Assembly: GCA_013365365.1 (NCBI GenBank)
Contig: JABVXU010000235.1
Location: 20,189 to 84,188, forward strand
Direction: 5' to 3'
DNA length: 64,000 bases
From: Cruorifilaria tuberocauda
Taxonomy: Eukaryota > Nematoda > Chromadorea > Rhabditida > Onchocercidae
A model generated the notes under the pieces. It did no database searches. It was not told the DNA's origin and saw only the letters and a list, made by a program, of their open reading frames with translations. Each line of letters starts with the position of its first letter. Position 1 is the first letter of the stretch. Of the stretch, positions 49,666 through 61,970 are shown piece after piece. The position numbers were made by a program, and so were the translations under genes.

Positions 49666-50157
49666 CTGTTTAACTTCTGACGCTTTAAAGTGATGTAAAT
49701 TCTCTATTTTTAGTAAATTAAATTTACTAATATCAATGATGCGAGTTTTATAAATTAGGTATCGCTACTAAGTCGATGTTTCGAATGATTTTTACAGCTG
49801 TTTTGAGCATTTTGTTTTGAAAATATCTTTTTATGAAAGTGGGAATCCTAGATTTTCTGTATGCATAGAGAAAAAGTGGATAGCAGTTCCTTTGTCTTAA
49901 AAGAGTTTCTGCATTAATAAGAAATATATTGTTTTGTTACAATTAATATAGTGTTGAATAAAATCTTTGTGGAATTTTTCAATTTTATAACACGAAGTCT
50001 TTTTCTTATAAATTCTTGTGTTCTGGACTTGCAATTAAACAAAGGAATTTGTATATTGTATTTTCTTAACGACAAAATCGGGACAAAGAATTAATTGTGC
50101 TTTCTAACTGGTATTTTTTCAAAACTAATCGCAGTTTAATTGTTTAATCATTGAATA
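49666..50157. other. Gap between CARNMT1 and the P-glycoprotein remnant
   Basis: AT-rich, with no coding signal seen. Confidence 0.4.
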
Positions 50158-51479
50158 AACTGCTTACTTACACTAAGTGAACGTCAAGCTCATGAAATTC
50201 GTAAAAGATATTTCGCTGCTTTATTAAAGCAAGAAATGTCTTGGTATAAAGGAAGTTGGCGCACTTACCAATAAATTATCCGCGTAGGTATTTAGTTAAA
50301 CTATAAACTCCTAAAAAATACTAATAACTAAAATTTTATGAATTGCAGAGGGATAGAGCGAATCAAAGATGGTATGGGAGATAAACTTGGCACTCTTTTG
50401 TAGGCTTCTACTTATTTAATCTTTGGCATTATCATTGGCTCTTATTACAGGTACTTTTTATGCAACACTATATCATTACAATAATTTTGACTAACGTTTA
50501 TAGTCCGAAAGTTTCATTAAACAAATGTTCTATCTAATTGAATCCCTGACCAAATAAGTTGGATTGAATGAGAATCACTTTGTCTTAAATGCTAGAATTT
50601 CATTTGGTAAATGTTTCTCAATTCCGACGTTAAGTATTAATTTCTGAAAGTAAAAATATTTTAAATTTTAGTGGCGCTTGACTTTATTAATACTCCTTAC
50701 CACACCAATGATTATGCTGTTGTTGTTTGGATCAATTAAGGTTAGCTTAGTTTTATTTTGCAAATTAGGAAAGAATTGAAAAAATAAAATTTCAAAAATT
50801 TGTTTGTTTTTTAGGATTATTGACTTACAGATATATTCATATATTAACACATATTGATATATTCGATTTCAATAATTTTTTTCTCAAGCTCTAGCAGTTA
50901 TGACACATCAAGAAATGCTCGCAAACGATGAAGCAGGCGCTGTCGCTAATGAAGTTATCAGCAATATTCGAACAGTTCTCTTTCAGTGCCCAATATGCCG
51001 AAGTTACTAGGTATCTTTTTGTCTTCAGATTAATAATTTAATATTCGATAACTAAATCGTTCTCTTTTATTTCATTTAACGATATTTTTCAGTGCGGTGA
51101 AATAAAAATAAATCTAATTACATTCACATTATACGATTTAAAAAATTTTTCCATACTATCGTAAAAGGTATTGAAAAACTTTGAAAATATCAAAAAAGAT
51201 TTAATTATATTTTAATGAGATAGATGGATTTCCTTATAAATTCAAAATGATTGATTTTGAATATTTTTATTTGTAGATGAACAGATGAGTAATCCCTTCC
51301 CCTCCATCTTTCTACTTAGATCTCAAGATTTTACTATTTGTTTCAAAATATTTCTTTGAAAATTGAATAATTTTAGATATAGAAATCGTTTGAAATATGC
51401 GAGAAAGATGGGTATAAAAAGAATGTTTATTACTGGCGTTTTCACGGGGTTTTATATTATCCATGGGAGTTATTTTTTG
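50158..51479 (+). pseudogene. Degenerate P-glycoprotein (ABCB) fragment
   Basis: Five blocks in the order of an ABCB first transmembrane domain: SERQAHEIRKRYFAALLKQE (about 50179-50238), EVGALTNKLSA shifted by one frame (about 50253-50285), then IERIKDGMGDKLG (from 50349). After these come RLTLLILLTTPMIMLLLFGS (50672-50740), AGAVANEVISNIRTV (50882-51010) and RNRLKYARKMGIKRMF (51377-51479). Some intron borders survive (for example FL|gtaagt). Lesions are a frameshift after SWY (about 50247), an in-frame TAG at 50401-50403, and a frameshift after SNIRTV (about 50976). No nucleotide-binding domain (Walker A, signature, Walker B) follows. An intact member of this family would be an efflux pump of about 1,300 residues. 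This is a dead, partial copy. Confidence 0.85.
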
Positions 51480-52333
51480 GTAAGTATTGCCGAATCATCA
51501 TTGTCGGCGATTTCCTTCAACCGTGACAAGATTTAAGTTGTTCCTTTCTAGCCGAGAGTGTTCTTTCTTTCCTGTTGTTGTCGACGATCTTCGTTGACCG
51601 TGACAGTCTTTCTTTCTATTCGTAAGTAAGCAAACTGCTAGCCTTTATGTCAGGCAGATGTGATTGCTGATACTTTAGGTGTACCTCAAACTTGGGTAAT
51701 TAAACCTTTATTACTTTAGATTTCATAGCATACAATCACGACATTAACACATTAAATTTTTCTAAAATATTCAGACGAGTATTAAAAACGATATTCAGTC
51801 AGACAAAGGGATAGGGTAACCGTTATACCCTTTCGTTAAGCCGCCACCCTCCTTGAAACCAAACTTTTCCAATGCTTCATAGTTTGGTACTTCTTTATTC
51901 TGGAGGAGAGAGGATCTTGACCAATCAAATGTATATAATTTTTAATTTATGTATATAATTTTAAATTTATAATATCAAATCCAGAACAAAGGATTTCGTC
52001 ATCCTTCGTCTTCTTGTTTTCATCGAGACAGTTTGTAGACATGGAGCTAACAATGTTAATTTGAAGAACAAAGGATTTCTTCATTCTTTCTTTCCTCGCT
52101 TTTTCAGCGACAATTATTATATTTCTTAAATCTTGTTGCTTCATTTAACTTTCTAAAATATTTTTGCTGCTTTAAGTTTTTATCATATATTCGTTTCAAT
52201 GGCTTAATTTAATCTCAAAGATAAAACTATTATGAAATTATAAATTTCCAGTTTGAATAATATTCAGTACATTCGAAGGTGACACAATTTTACACTTTAT
52301 GATTTCTCATAAGATCTTTCACACTCCAATCAG
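51480..52333. repeat. Region of degenerate short duplications
   Basis: Two internal duplications are visible. TCGGCGATTTCCTTCAACCG (about 51509) recurs as TCGACGATCTTCGTTGACCG (about 51582), each followed by TGACA. GAACAAAGGATTTCGTCATC (about 51985) recurs as GAACAAAGGATTTCTTCATT (about 52066). An ATGTATATAATTTT unit is also doubled at 51929-51965. There is no coding frame. Unmapped 5' exons of tubby may lie here. Confidence 0.5.
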
Positions 52334-54857
52334 TACTGCTAAGATCAGAACTGGTCGATTACAGTTCTTCGGAAGATGATACTAACAAATCAACGTATAA
52401 TTTACCAACTACAACATTTGTCCCAAACAGTACAAGTGCGACATTTGAACCGGACGATGAACCATTGGTGGAACCATGGAAGGATGAAATTGAAGAGAAT
52501 GTTTTACCATTTAAGTTTATTATTTACACATTTTGACTTTTTTTTTCATTGATTAAAGCAATGAATACAGGAAATTTTAAACGTCTGATAAAAGTTAATG
52601 GCTAAAAATTGGAAATATCTGGAAGAAAATCATGATGGAAGATTTTAGTGGTAGAAAATCCTGATATGAATGAAATTATGACAAATTTGGAAATATTTGT
52701 ATCATCACCAGCAAGAAGAAATGTCACGTATAAATGTCGCATAACACGAGACAAGAAGGGAGTCGATCGCGGTATTTATCCCACCTATTATCTACACCTT
52801 GAAAAGGATGAGGAAAAAAGGGTACGTAAATATATGTATGTATACATACATTCCATTAAAAATAATAAAATATTTTTAGTTTACTAAAACAGAATAGTTT
52901 GCAATGTTTTGTGATAACCTCATTGGTGAAATATGAAATTAATATATTAATAACAGTTATTTTGAAAAATAGATTTTCGATAAACAATAATGACGAGATT
53001 TAATTATCATTTTCCAAATTTGCAAGAATTTCTCCCGAAGAAATTTTCATTTTTATGAATAAGGAATAATATGCTAAGATTTTTAGATTTTCCTTTTGGC
53101 TGCAAGAAAGAGAAAAAAAAGCGCTACAGCTAATTATTTGATTTCAATCGATCCAACCGATTTGAGGCGCTACGGCAATTCTTTCGTTGGAAAAGTCAGG
53201 TAAATATTATTTTGAATTTTAAAAACATAACTTTTGACATTCTGTTTACTCACAAATGCACCAATCTGAGTGCTATCAGAAAAGTTGAAGCATTCAAATT
53301 CTGTAAGCTTCGTCAGAAAAATAGTATCATCAAGAGTGTTTATACAGTGAACTTATTGATGATAAAGCATTTTAAGATCACATATAAGCAGCTACAGAAG
53401 AAAGTCGTTTTTAATCTAAATGTAATAAATGTCTTAATTAATAATCAATTAACTCAATCATTACTTTATTGCTATCATATTTCGTGTAGATGAAATATTT
53501 ATTATTAATTATGATGAATCAAAATACATTAATTACGAAGAGACGAAAAAATTCAAATTTTTTAAATTATGTATATCAATATTACAGTACTCAGTGTAAA
53601 ATTTTAGACTAAATATATTTCAAAATTCAGATCAAATGCCTTGGGTACGCAATTCACATTGTATGATAATGGTGAAAATCCAAAGAAATCATGGGTTATC
53701 GGTGATTCCGTAAGACAAGAACTTGCAGCTGTCATTTATGTAAAATATCCGATTTACTTCAAATCTTTTGAAATCTGAAAATCGTCCATAATTTTATAAA
53801 TTTTACCGAAATTATATATGAATACATGTATTAAAAGGATTAAGGGATGAAATTATACAAAAGATCACCCAAAATTTAAAATTGAAGAAGTTAAAATAAG
53901 ATGAAAACTGAAAAATTATGAGACGTATGGACATAAGTTTTGTATCAAATTATTTTTATTTGTACTTCGTTTGACCTCCAAGTTCTATATTATACTAATA
54001 AGCATATGTATTGGTTGTAAGAATTTAAATTTTATATTTAGGATACTAATGTTCTTGGTTTCAAAGGTCCGCGCAAAATGACTGTTTTGATACCCGGCAT
54101 TTGCGATGCCGAAAATTATCGACGTCAAGAAATTCGACCCTTACTAGTAAAGCTTACGTATCGCTTACATTATAAGTTTGAATTTTTATTTCGAAAAGTC
54201 AGCTCCATCTTTCATTTAGCTTAGAAATTTATAAAAAAGAAAAAAACTGTCATTGATTAAAAATTCTTTTTTGCAAGAGATTTGATTTTTGAGGAACAAG
54301 AATCTATTCTGGAGAGATGGAAAAATCGAAAAGCGGATGATTTGATAGCTATGCATAACAAAAACCCTGTGTGGAATGAAGGTTTTCTTTTTTAAGCGAT
54401 TCATCGAAAATTTGATCGCCTTGTTAAATACCATTATTGCTCTTCATTCAAAATACAGGAAATCTTACAGATACGCAATCATACGTTCTTAATTTCCATG
54501 GTCGTGTCACTCAACCATCCGTGAAGAACTTCCAAATCATCCATGACGCTGACCGTAAGTTTTCACTTTCAGGAGAAAACAACTGAAAAAAGGTGCAAAA
54601 TTACAGAAACTGAATAAAAACTTGTGAAACTGCGATTTTTCGAATTGGCTTTCATTGATGTAGAAATACACATAGTTTTCTTTTTATGACATCATAATTA
54701 TCACTTCTTGTTTTTCTTTCTAGCCAAATATATCGTAATGCAATTCGGTCGAATTGGTTATGATGCATTTACCATGGATTTCCGCTATCCATTATCAGCA
54801 TTACAAGCATTCGGCATTGCTATGACCAGTTTTCATGGAAAAATTGCCTGTGAATAA
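52334..54857 (+). CDS. tub-1: Tubby-family protein (TUB-1), 5' end not resolved
   Basis: Phosphoinositide-binding protein that helps IFT deliver membrane receptors to cilia. In C. elegans it affects chemosensation, fat and lifespan. Mapped exons: about 52334-52500, 52642-52821, 53087-53199, 53631-53739, 54042-54157, 54278-54381, 54459-54554, 54724-54857. The first is a Ser/Asp/Glu-rich linker. The rest form a complete Tubby C-terminal domain: [129 protein letters not shown] and a terminal ACE. The loop after EIRPLL is longer than in mammals and depends on the donor chosen at 54158. No start codon is visible before the linker exon, so one or more exons are missing upstream. Confidence 0.93.
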
Positions 54858-56766
54858 TTGAAAGTCACTGGTTCATTTGTGTTTCTAATTTAGCGTTTTT
54901 CGTGGTTTCATCAATGTAAAAAAAGTCTACTGTGTTTATATCAATCCAACAGTGTTGCGATTAGCAGTTGTAAAAATCACAGATGATAAGAGGATATCAG
55001 TAATTTTAAACAGTCTATCACCATTAGCTTCAGATGATGAAGCCATTTGGATAAAACAAATTATCGGAAATTTGAAATAAAAGAAAAAAATTGATAGAAA
55101 ACTGAAATACTAAAAAAACTCACCGGAAAATTCGAATAATACTAACCGTATCAAGCAGTCCTTTCATCGAAATCTTTCTGTATATGAGAAGTGCTATTGA
55201 ACACTACATAAAATCAAAAACAGGATTCGGAAGCAAGTTGATTATTATCATGCATTATCACTTATATGATGTATCATTATCTTGAATGAAGTAATTAATT
55301 ATCCGGCTTACAATGTCTGAATAGAACTACACATGGTAAAATTGTTTTTTTTCTAATTTTATGATAGATTTCTTTCTAAAGTTACAATTAAAACAATCTA
55401 AAAACTTTTTAAAAATAAATGCGAACTTAAATTTACATCAGATTTTTTAAAACCAAGTCGCGATGAATCAATACGTTTTGCATCATTCTTCTTGAAATTC
55501 ATGACGAAACAGCTTTTTGATCATATATGCTCATCAAATCGTTTGATAATCAATCATTTCTTTGATTGCTTATATATCCAATCCTACCGAAAGCTTCAGC
55601 CTTTGATGTAAATCTTTGATTTCTATGTAATAAATCAAAATAGCCTTCTAAACTTTCATGTATAGAAATGAAGCAGAATCACTTGAAAAGCAATAATTAT
55701 TTAGTTTTTATATTATTTCATAATGCTTTTTCTTTCCTATCAGAAATCAGTATATATATAACTGGTGAATTTAATTTTATGTATTATACTCTTCTTTGAA
55801 TTTTTTTTGATATTGGAGCAAAAAGTGTTTTTCATAATGTCCTGATGAAATTAGCCTTTCGTAATGAACTACTCCTTGACAAAAGAAGAAATAAATAACA
55901 TGAAAACAATTGAAGGACCAAAAATTGATAAGGAAAAATTCCAAGAGAAAATAAAACAAACCCAATAAAAACTTCTTCAAATTTCAATAAAATTCAACTA
56001 GAACAACGAATTTAACCCTATTAGCATAGTTCAAAGGCAAATACATTATAATTTACTATTATTGAGTTCATAACCATATTATTTCTACGTTAATAGATCC
56101 TTCTTAATTACTTTAATAGTTTATTTTCTACTACAATATGCATTTCAGTTCTTTTTCTCTAAATTTTTTGAAACCAATAAGATGGAAATTGAAATTTCGT
56201 TAAAAGCAATTGACAGAATGATTAGCCGTAAATAGTAAATGGTGATTACAGTTAATTAGCCACAAATAGTTATTACTCACTGAAAAATAACCCAGCTTTA
56301 TTTCGGAAATTTTAAGAGTCAGGTGGGCAAGAAATAAAATGAAAATAAACGATTCCTATTTTGATCAACTAATTAATCAAATAAAGTTATGAAATTTCAA
56401 ATCAATATTACTTGTTCTCTAAAACATTTCCCTTCTTTTGTCTAATAATCAATTTCGTAATTTAACCACTCAAATCAAGCAAGGAATGAATCAATTAAAC
56501 AAATTGACAGGAACTCAATAAACTACATTGCCCCTCGCCTTCCCTTGCTTTCTTCCACTCTCACATGACACTTTTTCCAATAATTCACTAATTAACTAAT
56601 CACATTTCACTAGTACCACAATTTTCTACGCTACACCTTTACATCAAAAAATATCTTAGAAGCGGATATTATCCCGAAAAATTCTCTTTATTTCTCAAAA
56701 AGCAAAACCGTTGAGCAATCAGTAATTAAATAAATAGTTTAAACTCATCATTTTTTACAGAAAGAA
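54858..56766. other. Intergenic region with one unexplained open frame
   Basis: A frame open from 54894 to TAA at 55078-55080 begins right after an acceptor-like TTTAG. It encodes a 61-residue protein-like sequence (VKKVYCVYINPTVLRLAVVK, then SPLASDDEAIWIKQI) without any ATG. It could be a stray exon or remnant. The remainder is AT-rich and empty. Confidence 0.4.
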
Positions 56767-57750
56767 ATGTACGGAGGTATCTTTTCGCTCTTATTCTTCT
56801 TCACTATATTCCATCAACAAATAATAGTTATTGGTTTTCGACAGCAATCTGTTGGTGTCAGAGGTCGTCTTATTTGTGGCAATCAAAGTTTGCCAAATAC
56901 AGAAGTGAAATTGTGGAATAAAAATAAAATTGGTATGTCATAACATATTCATTACTTGATATGCAATTACTGTCAAAAATTTCCAAAAAAATTGGCTAAT
57001 TTTTTGTCCTTTTATGAAAAATTAACCGAAAAACAAATTTAAATCTAATCAAATGCTTTCCATTTTGTCTTATTGGTCGAAAAACGACTAAAATTATTAA
57101 AATTCTAAAAGTCAAAATATCATTTTTCGATAATTTTAATCTAATATATAATATACAAAAATATACATAATATCATTATCATTATCATAATGTTAGCTTT
57201 CCTTCCATTACCTTAGGTTTCGATGATCAATTAGCAGCAGTAAAAACGAACATAGATGGCAGTTATCAGCTACGAGGCGGAATTGGATCACTTTTTGGGA
57301 TGGATGTTGCTTTGAAAATTTATCATGATTGCAATGATGGATTCATAGTAAAATAAATTCATAACAAATAATTAATATTAATAATATTACATAATAGAAG
57401 AAGTTCTTTTATTTTGTAGATTATTCGAATTTTTATTCTTGGCATTCTCCATACTCTTTACAATACCACTTTTTCCGCTTAATTGCGATTTTATCATTAC
57501 ATCCTTATCATATAATCACCATATAGTCTTACTGAATGATAAGTGGTTAAGATCGAGTTTTAAGAGTAAATAAAGGATATATTTACTTGTAATATAAGAA
57601 AAAATTTTTTAGCCTTGTCAACGGAAGGTATCACTCGGTATCCCCAATGATTATGTCACTCGTTCAACTGATGTAAAGGAGTGGTTTGATGCGGGAACAT
57701 TGAACATGCAGTTCAAATTTCCAAATGAAGGACGAAGCTGTTTTAATTAA
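56767..57750 (+). CDS. Transthyretin-like secreted protein (TTL/TTR-52 family type)
   Basis: Member of the large nematode-specific transthyretin-like family (PF01060), usually secreted. Three exons: 56767-56932, 57217-57348, 57614-57750 (435 nt, 144 aa), the normal size. A hydrophobic signal peptide ([12 protein letters not shown] at about residues 4-15) precedes the mature start near [16 protein letters not shown]. Family marks follow: VKLWNK, the DGSYQLRG strand, [27 protein letters not shown] and [10 protein letters not shown]. Conserved cysteines are at LICGN, HDC, PCQ and near the C-terminus (SCFN), suggesting two disulfides. Members are abundant in nematode secretomes. The individual paralogue cannot be named. 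Confidence 0.92.
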
Positions 57751-59449
57751 TGAAAATTAGAAATGATTCTCATTTAATAACTATATTAGTCTGCATAGAT
57801 CTTATTATTAATTACTATGATGACTTATACGGATTTTATTTTCTTCTATTCATTTACCCATTTGTACTGCTCTATAATTTCTTAAGGAAAAACAGAAGAA
57901 TTTGGCTAGACTTATCAACTGATTTTCCTAGTTAATTTACTTATGTATTTTAGGGGTTTTTTCTTAAATTTTATAAATTCTACAAACTGCCGTCTTATCG
58001 CAATTTAAATTTAAAGTCGAAATTCAGTCTTTAAATAAAAATTTAGGTGAGAATGACATCGTTAGCGAAAGTTGTAATTATTAATAAGAGTTACTTCATA
58101 CTACTTCATAACCTAGTTATTTAACTTTTTATTGTTATTTAACATTTGTTTAAATTTAAAATTACCAGATTTGAACTGAATATAAAACACACAATCACAG
58201 AGTTTTTTGATTTTTTTTTGAAGTAAATAAATATCTCATGAATGAATTCCAGTATTCCAACACTGATTTGCATTGACAAAATTACTTTTCCAATTTTAAT
58301 TAGAGATGAATTTTATTGAATTTATTTCGTAGTGAAAATCCATGCTCATTACTCACTTTAAAATACTTTCTTTGAATAAAGATAGAGAGAAAAGAAAAGA
58401 AGACAAAGAGAAAAAGAAAAAGTCGATTTGATCGGTGTATAAATTATACGGTAATAGTAAAGTAAATATCATTATTACTATACGAGCTTATACTGCAGTA
58501 ACAAGAAGTGCTCTTGTTTCATTTACTGCTAAAGAGTTAGAACTTTGATTGTAACATCACAGTGCTGACTGTTTTGAAATACATACAGTTATTTATGTAT
58601 AACTATGTAGAATGTAAATTGCAGTTATCTGTTCGAAGATATTTAATAAATTCTAATTTTTAGGATCTAATTCTCGAAATTTCCAAGCTTATACTTATAA
58701 CATTCTTGCTTATAATAAATTACAATTTCATCCCAATAGATAAATTATCTGCTCGCACCGCACTTCCAGTTCGACTGAGCTTCCCATTCTGCCTTCAATA
58801 TCATCCAGAATTCTTATGATTCATAATCCCAGTTGTCGTAGTGAGTTTTGACAACAACTCTTCGGCCGTGTTAATTTTTCTCTCTCGTAAATGGTAAAGC
58901 ATTGGCGATTGAGTTTGTTTGGGAATCGAGATAGAAGTTCAAGTTCGGATTATACGATTCTGTAGTGGTTATGCTCGATTCAGAGTGAGTTGGAATATTA
59001 ATAAGGGTGCCGAAGCATTGTTATATTATAATGTGAAATGTAGTTATTTACTTGAAGATATATTGACAAATTCTAGATTTTCGGATTACCTGTTGGGAAT
59101 TTTTAAAATAGCTATGTCTATTCAGTTTTATAGAAATTAAAATAGTTTTATAGAAATAGATTTCTTCCTTTAGTGAATTATTGTAAAAATGTATGAGGTT
59201 TCAAGAATAGGTGGTTTCATTTAATTTTCAAATAAACTTTTTACAGGTAATTTCCAGGAATAATTTAACGTATGAAATAATTTATTATTTCTGGTTAGTT
59301 TGAAAATTGACTATTTCATTTTATTTGCCGAACGAAAGACAAAAATAATTAAGTCCAACATATCTTTAACTTTTAACTGTGTTTAGGATTGGAGTATATG
59401 TTTTTTAGTTTCTTTGGCCACGAAAAATAATATCACATGAAAGACGTGG
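57751..59449. other. Gene-free AT-rich stretch
   Basis: The open frames at 57750-57935 and 58919-59140 have no recognisable product or splice context. A short purine-rich run (GA/AAAGA) lies near 58381-58425. Confidence 0.4.
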
Positions 59450-60990
59450 ATGACAGCTTTCAGTAAACTTGCAAAGCAATGGCTTTGTACTACACAATTG
59501 ACTGGTGAGTTTCATGTATCTTTCGCATACTAATTAATGTAAATCTCTGCAGTCATAGACATAAAATATTCTAATATTTGGAGCACATCTTGTGTTTTTA
59601 TCTGCAGATAATGATTGATTCAAATCAGTAGGTGTGGAGATATAAGTAAAATGATTAAATAATGTAACGAGCACTAGATAAGTAAATATAAATAATTCAT
59701 AGAAGCATGATTAAGTAACAGAAATAAGCAGAAAAGTACTTTAGGTAGTACATGAGCATGAATATGCATAAGGCAGTATTAATATGGGTAATATAGATTT
59801 GCATTGATCTACTTAGTTTCTTTGATAAGTAATCCTGAATCATATTCCTTTCCACAATTTTTACATTTGTCTAGATTTGCTTTAACTGATTATCGAACCA
59901 AGGAATTGAATCTTCTTTGTTTCCTTCTTTTGTTTTGCGAATGGTGACATGGCTACAATGATCTCTTTGGAAATAATAGGATTCCTAGTTAAATCTTGAT
60001 TTTTCCATAAATAAACATATAAGCATTCCAATAGAGATTATTGTAATTCGAGATATAGTGGGACCTTAAGTTTGGGTTTGAGTACGCAACTTTCAAATTG
60101 TTAAAATATAACATAGCATGCTATATAATATTTCTTGGGCTGTGTCGGACTTGAGTTACTTGAGTTACGAGTTTGAATATGAATAGCTTCATTATGTGTA
60201 GCCACTGTTACTTGAGTTCACAAATCATTTAAATTTCAAATTCTTATCCAAGACTTCGTTACTTTCCTTAACTGTTTTCGTTGCTTTAGATCCACATAAT
60301 GAAGCTATTCATATTCAAATTTATGTCAGGCTATCAGTGCTTTCAAATGGCATATTACTGTTGACTTAATTATGAAATATTTCAGTTTTATCAGCAAGAT
60401 TTTCATCAGATCGAGTTTTCTACAGACGTCCATCAGTACTTTATTTCAATCGGTGTAAAGATGTCGCCCATTTCTACGTGGTTGGCCTTGGTATTATGCC
60501 GGTGGTTTTCCTCCTTGGATTTATTCACATTGTATATGGTAATTTGTTCATTTACAGTATTGAAATATTAATTTTAATTAATACATATTCTCTCCATTGT
60601 ATTGCAGGACCATGTGAATTACAAGATTTGCCAACAGATGGATCTGCCGTCCATTACTGGCAGTTCGAAAGAACGAAACTGAAACAATGGGCCGCGAAAT
60701 ATCTATGCCCATCAGATATCGAGCAGTATGAACGTAATCTTGCGTATTTTGAGAAAGCAAATATATTGAGCAGATGGAGGTTGCTTTTTTAATCATTTGC
60801 TAGAATGTATAAAAATATGAATTCGCATAATTACTGTTGCTATTGAAGGAAAATCGAACAACGTGTGGAACATTTGCAAGGTGAACGCTGGGATTACAAA
60901 GCGTGGTGGTATGAACCAGTCTCGGCCGCTTGGACTGATTACGGAAAATGGACCGCAGAAAGGATGAGACATCAACCCTCTGAATTTTAA
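59450..60990 (+). CDS. NDUFB5: NADH dehydrogenase (complex I) subunit NDUFB5/SGDH
   Basis: Accessory subunit of the membrane arm of mitochondrial complex I. Four exons: 59450-59504, 60386-60538, 60608-60779, 60849-60990 (522 nt, 173 aa; human is about 189). The N-terminus MTAFSKLAKQWLCTTQLT is a mitochondrial presequence. It is followed by FSSDRVFYRRPSVLYF (like RPSRFYDRRF in mammals) and a single membrane helix, FYVVGLGIMPVVFLLGFIHI. Then come the matrix/intermembrane part with VHYWQFERTKLKQWAAKYL and the Trp-rich end DYKAWWYEPVSAAWTDYGKW. Intron 1 carries a 27-bp inverted repeat. Confidence 0.9.
60172..60319. repeat. Perfect 27-bp inverted repeat in NDUFB5 intron 1
   Basis: The arm at 60172-60198 (beginning TTTGAATATGAATAGCTTCA) is exactly complementary to 60293-60319, with 94 bp between them. 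Pairing stops abruptly at both ends of the arms. A GTTACTTGAGTT unit occurs both beside and inside the structure. It resembles a small palindromic or MITE-like insertion, although no target duplication was recognised. Confidence 0.85.
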
Positions 60991-61970
60991 GCTTGGATTT
61001 ATAGGCATTAACCTTTTGTTCTTTTCTTTGACTTGTGCAATTTAAAAATAATAAGGTAGTTAGCGTCGTATATTGTAGTAATTGTGGATCCGTTAAGCAT
61101 CTTGACTTTTTTTTCACTGCAAAGGGCCATGCTCTCGGTTAATCAAATTTGAATGTTTGAATAAACCGCTCAGGAACAATAGCAGTCAATTTATGTGGCA
61201 GTTTTTGAATCCCCAAATTTCATTTTCCAAAGCAAAAATTTTTTATATTATCAAATTTAATTATATTTAACAACATCCAACTATCTTAGAATTCATGAGA
61301 CATAAATTTTGAGCAGTACAGTATAAGACATCGCGCTTTTCATAGCAATCAGTTTTCGAATAACGGAATAGTAGTTCGTAAATCATGTTTAATTTTTACG
61401 AAGCCCACTGTAATACCTAAGACCTTTATTCGTAAAAACCTAACAAAGTGCAGCTCAAATCACGAGTTTCTCGTTCAGATATTTGAAAAAGAGCACTGTT
61501 CGACAAATAAAAATTTCCGGTATGTCAATAGCTCATCCAAAGACAACCTGAATGTAAAAAATTCTAAAACTCCTAAGTATGCATATTTCCACATAATAGC
61601 TCACTAGGAAATCAACTAAATAAACCGTATAAACATGAGATTATTCAATAAATTACAATAAATGAATCGAAAATATGCTGAAATAAATACAACATCTGAT
61701 TCTAAATAGTAGCAAAATTATGTGAGGTTATTTGTTTTGCATCATCAGCGAATGACAAGGAAAATTAACAATTAAATTTTTACACAAATTAATTGTTCCA
61801 AATCTGGACAGTCAACTGTTGCAGAATTTTAGGAAAATGTGTGGAAGTCTAAAAGTCTTGGTTATCGGTTATCGGATTTCGAAAATTTTGAGTGGGGATC
61901 TTTAAAATATAACTCTCGATTTAAGTCTAACAATTCGATGATTTAATGAAAAAAATAGTAGAATTTAATA
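60991..61970. other. Convergent 3' intergenic region (NDUFB5 / biotin ligase)
   Basis: AT-rich gap between two genes ending towards each other. No coding or structural signal seen. Confidence 0.5.
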
